Assembly (NCBI GenBank): GCA_018398575.1
Contig: JAGTXZ010000002.1
Coordinates: 1,552,501-1,616,500, forward strand
Direction: 5' to 3'
Length of the DNA: 64,000 nt
DNA from: Ampelomyces quisqualis
Taxonomy: Eukaryota; Ascomycota; Dothideomycetes; Pleosporales; Phaeosphaeriaceae
In this document: piece by piece, positions 56,078-64,000 of the stretch
Position numbering within the stretch: position 1 is the first letter of the stretch
How the letters are laid out: every line of letters begins with the position of its first letter
Position numbers and translations under genes: made by a program
Notes under the pieces: model-generated
Told to the model about the DNA's origin: nothing
Seen by the model: only the letters and a program-made list of their open reading frames with translations
Database searches by the model: none

Positions 56078-58416
56078 ATTCTGTGAAGGAAACAGAAAAG
56101 GAAAAGTTTAGGGAGGAAATGGCCACATAGGGGAGGCGGGAGGCTACGTCAAGGTTTGTCAAACTTCGGAGGGTGTGGTGCTTTCCAAGTTCGGGGTTTC
56201 GCGAGACCGAGATCCAGTCCTGTCGCGTCGCGTAGACCACTCGCTCTGGCGATCGAAAACGAAAATGGAGAGAGCGTGTCATGGCGAATTCCAGGTCCAT
56301 ACTGCCGCTTTCGGGACATGACCATGATGTGTGGTCTTCTGCAATCGGCCATGATATACTGTGTTATAGAGAGAATGGAATGTTGCAGTCAGCGACGGGG
56401 CTTTCCCTGTCGTTGCTTTGTCTGACCTTCACGAAGTTCATCAGGCACTCAGGGGATGCAAGCGACTTATGATGACTGAGAGGAGTTTGCTGCTGTCTCC
56501 CTTGAGTAAATGAAGACCATCAGGACTTTCTGTAAACACTCGGACCGTGTTCTTGGCTTATCACATAAGGACGATCGGTTACCCATGAATGCATGGTTCT
56601 GCAACAGAATGCGCAGGTTAGGGTCAACGACAGCTTCTAGCTGGCAGCACCAATCATGTCTCGTTCAGTATTAGGCCAAATCGAACTTTGGGTAACTGAA
56701 GAAATAATGATGAAAATTTATGAGTACTGTGTAGACTCCTCGTTGCCCACTAAACCCGTTGCAGCTACTGTAGATAGCTTCCTAGAATAATGGGCACGTC
56801 GATGGCATGTGCAGCTGAGGTGACGCCGCTTTCTGCAGCTTCGACGAGCGCTGATGCAGCAAAACTGGGGATAGCGGCGAGTGTTATGGTTGTTTGACAT
56901 TGTTGTTGAACACGGTCTAAATCGGCGCATGCTAGCGGGCACGACAGCATCATCGCCTTGGTTGTCTACCGCGGTTTACCACGGGACGCCCACTTTTATA
57001 CTGCAACATGGCGTTTTCTGTGCCGGGGAGATTCTTTGGCATTACCGTCCGGGTGGTGTCGCAATCCATGGTAGGTATGGGGGTGCACATGGTTCAAGTC
57101 TCGTAGCAACTATTTATAGCAGCGTGGTTTGTCGTCTGGCTCCGGGTCTGAGAATGCTCATTGCTGAAGCCAAGCAAGCTCATGGATCGTTCTCAGGGCA
57201 ATCTCCACGGGATCCCCCGGTGCCAAGGCGCATCTGCTGTGGAGGTGGAGGGGCGGCGGATTGCAGATGCCTGTGTCGATGCTGTGGTTGAGGCTTGAGA
57301 CTGCCAGGAGTGGGTTGCGCCTCCCACGGCCGTCCTTATCAGTCCCGACGCCCCGTTCCCCGCAGTTCTGTTGTCGTTGAGACGCACTGCAATAATAATA
57401 AGCAGCATCGCGGAGGCATGACCGCATGGGCGATAGGCACGTATGCCAACCTTATTCTCCACCAGCCGCGAGGGGAGGCGATCGGCAGGAATCCAGGCCT
57501 CACGTCTTCAGGGATTTTGGAGTTGGCCGCATGCCGATCAACCAACCGCTCGCCATCGCCAAGGATCGGAACTACAGTAGCTTCTTCGCTACAACGATGG
57601 CTTGGGCGTGGCGTAGCGATGGCCTGTTTTGTAACGCTGGCTTGTCAGCGACGATACCAGAGCGTCGCCACACAGCCCCCGTATATTTCGGCTTTGAGGC
57701 GTAATCATTGGGTTCAAAGTTCGTTTTGTCAAGCGCCGCAAGACTTAGCAAGAGGTGCCAAGGTATTTGGGCAGTAACGATACCTGCGACATACACAATC
57801 GCTGTAGCGAAGAACCTCCTGTACCACCCACCAGGGCCTCTTTGTCGCCCGACAGGATATGTGGACCCGCGAACCAATCTTGGTGGCCTCGTTGGCGCGA
57901 CGTGAACAGAAGACGCAGCGGGGCAGCCAGCGTGTCACAGATGTTGAAGCCGTCCACGCACACGGGCGGACGAAAGCGTCTGCAGGATCCTCCTCCCAGG
58001 CTTGCCGTTTTGCTGGGGCTTGAGCGGGCTTGAGCGGGGGCGCGCACAGGGCACGCCGCTTTGCTCAAGACGGGCCTCGACGCCTCCGCCTGCATCTTTG
58101 TATCCTGAATTCCTGCATCCGCTGCCGCTTGGCCACGCCCTGCCCACTTCCCCCACACACAACAGACCGAGCAGCAGTGCTGTTTGCGTGTGCCGCCGTC
58201 CCTTGCCTCCATTGCCCCAGCATTCCTGCGAGCACCAACAACACCATAACAACCACCCCAGCGCCCACAACCCGCTCGAAAATTGCCTCCGCCACGGCCA
58301 CGCATGTCGAACCTGACCGAGCACCCACCAACAGTGGAGGGCGTTTGGCAGCACAGACTCACCGCCCGGGCCCTGTCGTGATTGATAGTGAGGCATTGAG
58401 CCTCCGCGCCGTCGCA
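56078..58416. other. Divergent intergenic region, no gene seen
   Basis: 2.3 kb between the starts of the MFS gene (minus) and the REG1-like gene (plus). Many overlapping open frames occur near 57300-58400 because the DNA there is GC-rich; none has motifs or splice logic. The region just before 58417 is C-rich and likely the REG1 leader. Confidence 0.45.
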
Positions 58417-60201
58417 ATGGCTCAGGTGCTCGCATCGCGACCAGAGCGCTCGCCCTTCCACACCCCCATGCGCTCCCCGTCCCCGGCCTCGCTCTACGCC
58501 GAAGAGTACACGCTGCGCAGGAACCCGAATTCCCTACCCGACCTCCGCCTGCACTCGCCAAGCTGCTCCCGCACATCTTCGTCGCGATCGACACCGTCGA
58601 GCAGTGTCTCTTTGGACACCAGGTCCGACGAATCCAGCAGCGAAGACGACGTCCTATCCTTTCCCAATTACGGCTCTGCACAGCGATACAAGAAATCGCC
58701 GAGTGCTGTCCACGCCGAGCCAACGAGCCTGGCTGCGCCAGGTGCATCATTACCGCGCTCGCCGTCACCCTCGCCACCCGACGCCTTGTCCTCGGACACT
58801 CCTTTGACCACCCCAGACCCGCTGCCCATGTCAGAGGATGACACGGCAGTGCGAAAGGAGCCGTCGCATCACGTAGACTACCTCTCATACGATTGGCGCG
58901 AGGAAGACATTTGGTCATCGTGGCGGCACATTGTCGAACACCGCAACGTATACGGAGAGCGATCTAGGCTTGAAAATGCTTCGTGGCGAACATGGGCCAA
59001 GTCTCAGTTCAAGCTCAAGACAGTGACGCCCGACTCCTTGAACTGGTGAGTGCCATGTGCCTCGATCGGGACCCCTGTCATTTTCTGCCGATCTCCCCAT
59101 CCGTGCGCGCTACATGCTTCCTTTTCTGCTCGATCTGCACTAACAAACTATGTACACAGGCTAAAAGATGTCGACGTGACCTGGCTTTACGGCCCTATGC
59201 AGCCTGCCTCGAATCGCTTCAGCTCGCAACAGACTTCTGAACCCGCCAGCCGACTGTCCAAGACTAATTCGTTCGTCCATGGCGTCAAGAAACCCATTCT
59301 CAAGAAGCGCAGCATGTCGGAGGCAATGCTGCAAAAATCTTTGTCGTCGTCATCGCTTGTACAGCAAGCCGCAGAGTCGGTCCAGGCACAACAGACTAGT
59401 GGTGTAACGCTGGATCTACGCAAGCCACGACCAATCATCGGCAGAGCAACACCAGACTTCCCGACCTCATCCACCGTATCCCGCGGAAACTTTTGGGAGC
59501 CCACAGATTACTTTTCCTCAAAATCAACTTCAGGGCTGCATACACCTAGCGAAGGCGAAAAGAGGCACATTCGTTTCGATGACAAGGTCGAGCAATGCAT
59601 TGCCGTAGAGTGCAAGGAGGGCGACGATGACGAGGAAGACTTCAATCGCAATCCGTGGGTGAAAGAAGATGATGACTCGTCTTCAGATGAAGGCGTCGTG
59701 ATGATGAAGCGTGCAAGGCGCAAGAAGCCGTTGTCGCGTACTAACTCCAGGACGAGTATCAGTACTACCGACAACAAGACCATCGCAAGATTGCCATGTA
59801 CGACACTCAAGAATCGCACAGACTCACCAGACGTGACTGCACAGTCACAGACACATTCACTCTTCTGGAAGTCAAGCAGGCTGTCGCCATCTCCATCACA
59901 GGAGACCCTCAAGCCCTCCAGCCCTTCCAGAAACTTCCTCCTTCCCGAGGACGATGACGAAGATGATGATTATTTCAACCCGTGCGTTACCAAGCGACCC
60001 AGTACCCCGACTGCTTCTGACTCCTTTGCGCAGCGAGAGGAAGCTGGGGGACTAAGACGAACAGCGTCTGGCATGTTCATGCCGTTTGAGGGAAATGATG
60101 AAGAGCCTCTTCCCCCAGGCTTCATAGGAAAAATAGTTGACACAGTCAACACCGCGCGGGACATTGCGCACGTTGTGTGGAACGCCGGCTGGAGGACATA
60201 G
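58417..60201 (+). CDS. Protein phosphatase 1 regulatory subunit, REG1-like (DUF1752)
   Basis: Exons 58417..59045 and 59160..60201, intron 114 nt with phase 2, 556 residues. The N-terminus is Ser/Pro-rich. The conserved DUF1752 block spans about residues 150-225: HHVDYLSYDWREEDIWSSWR, RSRLENASWRTWAKSQFKLK, then PDSLNW|LKDVDVTWLYGPMQ across the splice. Near residue 343 lies KRHIRFDDKVEQCIAVECKE, which holds an RxxF/HIRF-type PP1-docking motif as in yeast Reg1. The end, GFIGKIVDTVNTARDIAHVV, is also conserved in this family. Reg1 directs the PP1 catalytic subunit Glc7 to Snf1 and glucose-repression targets. Acidic runs (DDDEDDDYF) lie between. The start is the first ATG in a good context (CGCAATGGCT). 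The open frame extends upstream to about 58030 without family likeness. Confidence 0.85.
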
Positions 60202-61142
60202 AGCATCATTACGAGCGACTGGCGTTACGCAGATGGGTACTGTTCATAAAAGACTGGGATTCGATTTTGAGATACCCAGTCTTGCTTCACAGCTTCTGAT
60301 TGTTTTGGCGCGGTGTTCTGAACAAAGGATCTTCAGCCCGGGCGCTATATGCATCTGCGGTTCGGAAGGACTATGGTTATGGTCCTATCACGCAGCCAAT
60401 AATACTCCGTACATATGTTACACATCACTTTCGTGCTACATGATTTGGTACAGCAATAGATAGTGTCCTGTCAAACATGTGTGGTAGGCCTTTCGAGGGC
60501 TGACACTGACTGGCGAACCACAATTGATCCTGGCACGGCTGGTAGCAATAGTGGGGAGCTGTGGAGATGTCCACTATTGTACAATACAATACATAGGCCG
60601 ACAGCAGCCCCAAAGCTCACCTGCAGCCACTGGTCCAAGGAGAGCATCAGCAGATCAGTCACGTGCGCTTGCGGCCGTTGATGCGTGTGGCTTGGGCGCA
60701 ATGTGCTCGCCTACCACCACTACAAACCGAGCTGTGGGGAGGTTAGACTGCGGAGAAGCTCTCTGCTTGGACGCAAGGGCGTCGCTGGCGAAAATAAAGA
60801 CCCTACTAAGCGCAACTGCCGGACAGCGACAAAGCGTGCAGATGCAATAAACCACGGTGCAAGTGAATTGGCCAGCTGGCCGCTCCTCGGTGAAAGCAGC
60901 GAGCACTTCTGGAAGTATCCAAAGAAGCTGTGCTCGGATGCTTGCAAGGTGCCGGGGGCTTGGCCAATAGGAATAGGCAGGTGAGAGCCCGTGTCCCGCC
61001 TTCCCACTGAAGTTGACACGTTCGCAGCTTCCCGCCCGCATTTATTTATCAACGGCCGCGCCCCAACTTTGCCGCCCCATCCATTTCAACCTTTGTGACC
61101 TCATACAAGTCCTCAGCTCTTCTCAGACAGCAGGCAAGCACA
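60202..61142. promoter_or_regulatory. Intergenic region and presumed calnexin promoter
   Basis: 940 bp between two plus-strand genes. The final 150 bases before 61143 hold a C-rich leader with CATTTCAACC and AGCACA just before the ATG. Calnexin genes are usually induced by ER stress, but no unfolded-protein response element is claimed from reading alone. Confidence 0.4.
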
Positions 61143-63052
61143 ATGCGTTTTGTAATTGGAGCCACCTACGCGCTCGCTGCCGCCGTTGTGCGTGCAGACG
61201 ATGCCAGCGCCGCCGAGGCCGAATCATCCACTTCGACCACTGTAGCAAAGCCTACATTCACCGTGCGTGGTCAATGGACGGAGCTTATCAAGCGCCAACT
61301 AACAGTACATGTGTAGCCCACCAAGCTCAAAGCCCCGTTCCTCGAGCAGTTCACAGACGACTGGGAGGACCGATGGAAGCCTTCGCATGCGAAGAAGGAC
61401 GTCAAGGCCGATGACGAGGAATGGGCTTACGTCGGGACGTGGTCGGTTGAGGAGCCTTCAGTGCTGAAAGGCATGGAGGGCGACAAGGGATTGGTTATCA
61501 AGGACAAGGCTGCTCACCATGCCATCTCCGCCAAGTTCCCCAAATCCATCGACAACAAGGGCAACACCCTTGTGGTACAGTATGAAGTCAAGCTGCAGGG
61601 TACGTCGTGCATGCGCACATGATGGCCATCTTCAGCTCACAGGACATACAGACGGCTTAGAATGTGGTGGTGCGTACATGAAACTGCTCCAGGACAACAA
61701 GGCTCTCCACGCCGAGGAGTTCTCCAACGCTTCGCCCTACATTATTATGTTCGGTCCCGACAAGTGCGGTGCTACCAACAAGGTAAGAGACGATCATGTA
61801 GCACAGTCTAAACGCTGGTCTAACGACTACAGGTTCATTTCATTTTCCGACACAAGAATCCCAAGACTGGCGAGTACGAGGAGAAGCACCTCAAGAACCC
61901 TCCAATGGCTCGCATCGTCAAGACATCGTCCCTGTACACTCTTATCGTCAAGCCCGACAACTCCTTTGAAATTAAAATTGATGGCGAGTCCTCCCGCAAC
62001 GGTACCCTCCACGAGGACTTCACCCCGTCCGTGAACCCCGACGAGGAGATTGACGACGTGAATGACAAGAAACCTGAAGACTGGGTTGACGAGGCTCGCA
62101 TTCCGGACCCTGAGGCCAAGAAGCCCGAAGATTGGGACGAGGACGCGCCTTTCGAGATCGTTGACGAGGAGGCCACCAAGCCGGATGACTGGCTGGAGGA
62201 TGAGCCTACCACCATCCCCGACCCTGAAGCCGAGAAGCCCGAGGACTGGGATGACGAGGAAGATGGTGACTGGATCCCACCTACGGTACCTAACCCCAAG
62301 TGCGAGGAGGCTTCTGGGTGCGGCAAGTGGGAGCCTCCCATGAAGAAGAACCCTGACTTCAAGGGCATGTGGACTGCCGAGTTTATCGACAACCCAGCCT
62401 ACAAGGGCGTCTGGGCTCCTCGGAAAATCAAGAATCCCGATTACTTCGAGGACAAGACGCCATCCAACTTCGAGCCCATCGGTGCTGTAAGTGTACACCC
62501 CGCCCGCGCTGCATAACCAGTACTAATAGGATCTAGATTGGTTTTGAGATCTGGACCATGCAGAAGGATATTCTCTTCGACAATATTTACATTGGTCACT
62601 CTATTGCTGACGCGGAGAAGCTCAAGGCTGAGACATTCGACGCCAAAATCGCCGCCGAGAAGGCTGACGAGGAGGCCAACAAGCCAAAGCCCATGGAAGA
62701 CGCCAAGTCTCCTTCTGATCTTGTCTTCAAGGATGACCCCGTTCGCTACATCAAGGAGAAGACCGCCCTCTTCATTGAAATTGCCAAGCGTGACCCCATT
62801 GAGGCGGTCACGTTCGTCCCTGAGGTCGCTGGCGGTATCGGTGTTCTCGCTGTCACCCTCCTAGTCCTTCTCGTGTCCGTTGTCCTCGGCTCCGGCGCGG
62901 CTCCCTCGCAGGAGCAAGTGAAGGCCCAGGCAAAGAAGGCCAAGGATGCCGCAGTTGATGTGAAGGACAAAGCCGCTGAGGCTGTCGCTACTGGTGCTGA
63001 AAAGGCCCAGGCTGAGGTCAACAAGCGCACTACCCGCTCAAATGCTTCGTGA
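61143..63052 (+). CDS. Calnexin, ER membrane lectin chaperone
   Basis: Five exons: 61143..61262, 61317..61599, 61652..61782, 61833..62486 and 62537..63052, introns of 50-54 nt, 567 residues. A signal peptide (MRFVIGATYALAAAVVRA) leads to the luminal lectin domain, with YVGTWSVEEPSVLKGMEGDK, VVQYEVKLQDGLECGGAYMK, HAEEFSNASPYIIMFGPDKC and HFIFRHKNPKTG. The P-domain has three IPDPEAKKPEDW-type repeats followed by GDWIPPTVPNP and CGKWEPPMKKNPDFKGMW-type repeats. A membrane helix (GIGVLAVTLLVLLVSVVLGS) lies near residues 493-515, and a cytosolic tail rich in Ala and Lys follows. It retains monoglucosylated glycoproteins in the ER until folded. All exons join in phase with good GT-AG signals. Confidence 0.95.
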
Positions 63053-63636
63053 GTCGTAAAAGCGAAGAGCAAAAATGAGAATGAGGGAAAACTTCCGGTG
63101 ATGGATCAAAAGGGCTCCAGGTCTTCTTGGTCCAGGAGAAATACCCATTTCCAACATTTCTGGGTTTAAAGCATCAGCTATATATTGTTCTGGGTCTCAG
63201 GCGCTACGAGTGTATCATAGTGATGGTTTTGCAACATGAGAAATTCAACGGCCTAGGGTGTAGAACTGGGGAACCAATAACTAAGAGAACTGAATCTTTG
63301 GTAATCTGTATTTGGCCATAAGTGATGCCGTGGTAATTGTACAAAAAAAATGTACCCGCGGGTAAGCGTTGCAGACGCCGCAGACGCTCGTATCAACGTG
63401 CGGAAAAGCAAGCCCCCATAAGCCTCGGGTCGAAGCAAACCGAGGGGGTGAGCATAAAGGCTCACAAGTTCACCCAGTCCGCATCAAGGATACCGCAATC
63501 GGTTGACCTGAACTGCATTTTCCTCTTGAGGCTGCCTGCCTTGCTCTCTTCATTTCGACATTGCCGAAATCATCCATTGGCTTCTTCTCCGTAACTTCCC
63601 CGCATTATCCCACCCGGCAGTTGCTTTTACGCCAAC
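63053..63636. other. Intergenic, no gene seen
   Basis: 584 bp between calnexin and the next plus-strand gene. It holds the calnexin terminator and the promoter of the dehydrogenase, with a C/T-rich leader in the last 60 bases. Confidence 0.45.
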
Positions 63637-64000
63637 ATGGCTTCGCGAGGAGCTATTGCACGTATTCCGACGCTGGCCGCCCGCTTTACTCTGCCTCGCG
63701 CAGCTCCTCTCTGCCTCAGAATGTCGTCCCCGGCCAGCTCAAGCAAAGTTGCAGCGAGGCGGTTACATGCCACCGCTCAACACTTGAGGTTAGCATCTAC
63801 GACCGAGTCGTACCCTACGAACCACGAGCAAATCCCATCACCAGAGGACACGAAGAACTTCTTGGACAACCAATTTGTTGCCTCGAAAGCTACCAAATGG
63901 ATCGATCTGAACGACCCAGCGACCAACAACCTCGTTACAAGGGTACCTCAAAGCACAGATGAGGAGCTCAAGGCCGCAGTGGACAGCGCAGAAAAGGCGT
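63637..64000 (+). CDS. Methylmalonate-semialdehyde dehydrogenase, 5' part (runs off window)
   Basis: A continuous open frame of 121 codons from the ATG at 63637 to the window end. The first 55 residues (MASRGAIARIPTLAARFTLP, APLCLRMSSPASSSKVAARR) are rich in Arg, Ala and Ser with no acidic residue, fitting a mitochondrial presequence. The mature part begins near SYPTNHEQIPSPEDTKNFLD and runs NQFVASKATKWIDLNDPATN, NLVTRVPQSTDEELKAAVDS, AEKA. That is the N-terminal NAD-binding start of the MMSDH branch of the aldehyde dehydrogenase family (the FLxNxFVxSKxxxWxxLxDPATxxxVxxVP pattern). The enzyme oxidises malonate- and methylmalonate-semialdehyde to acyl-CoA in valine and pyrimidine breakdown. 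The catalytic Cys lies beyond the window. Confidence 0.85.
   Translation, partial: MASRGAIARIPTLAARFTLPRAAPLCLRMSSPASSSKVAARRLHATAQHLRLASTTESYPTNHEQIPSPEDTKNFLDNQFVASKATKWIDLNDPATNNLVTRVPQSTDEELKAAVDSAEKA

Noticed and set aside
58030..58416. N-terminal extension of the REG1-like protein
   Set aside because: The frame is open by GC-rich chance, the sequence has no family likeness, and a well-placed ATG exists at 58417.
57745..58918. Long minus-strand frames opposite the REG1-like first exon
   Set aside because: They overlap each other and a well-supported gene, and show no domain.

Overview
The window is nuclear DNA of a filamentous ascomycete (Pezizomycotina, most likely Dothideomycetes). 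The evidence is genes broken by short GT-AG introns (mostly 47-72 nt) with CTRAC-like branch sites, an EAF6/TFIIS pair, PalC, calnexin, REG1 and complex I genes of fungal type, fungus-specific families (a DUF7730/2EXR-like family, a DUF3807-like protein, an MCYYR-type small protein), and one AT-rich, stop-riddled Tc1/mariner relic of the kind made by repeat-induced point mutation. Exon joins were worked out by hand from splice signals, reading phase and protein continuity.

Layout. 1-2358: 3' part of a hybrid histidine kinase. 2359-6447: long gene-free stretch in front of a C2H2 regulator (6448-7623). 9938-11820: EAF6 and TFIIS, divergently transcribed. 12.2-19.3 kb: accessory block with a small inverted-repeat element carrying an 18-bp tandem array, then a cluster of related DUF7730-like genes, three apparently intact and at least two broken. 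19.9-25.8 kb: DUF3807-like protein, FAS1-domain protein with a tRNA-Leu gene inside its intron, metallo-beta-lactamase-fold protein, PWWP-domain chromatin protein. 28.1-42.5 kb: compact housekeeping block (CBS protein, mitochondrial PP2C phosphatase, PWI/RS splicing factor, an acidic repeat protein, a small protein, an FAHD1-like enzyme, a coiled-coil protein, a CCCH/SMR protein, TVP38). 43.8-45.2 kb: Tc1/mariner relic. 46.3 kb: tRNA-Asp. 46.7-48.5 kb: amino acid/choline-type permease. 49.4-49.9 kb: decayed protein kinase gene. 50.5-56.1 kb: PalC, a complex I subunit, an MCYYR-type protein and a 14-TM MFS exporter. 58.4-64 kb: REG1-like PP1 regulator, calnexin, and the start of methylmalonate-semialdehyde dehydrogenase.

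The genes are not a pathway. Most are core cell functions in transcription and chromatin, splicing, secretory pathway, mitochondria and signalling, separated by accessory patches.

The most unusual observation is the tRNA-Leu(AAG) gene at 21460-21610. It lies in sense orientation inside a 476-nt mRNA intron. Besides a normal 16-nt anticodon-loop intron, its T-arm is split by a 53-nt insertion with the look of a spliceosomal intron. Removing the insertion restores a perfect T-stem.
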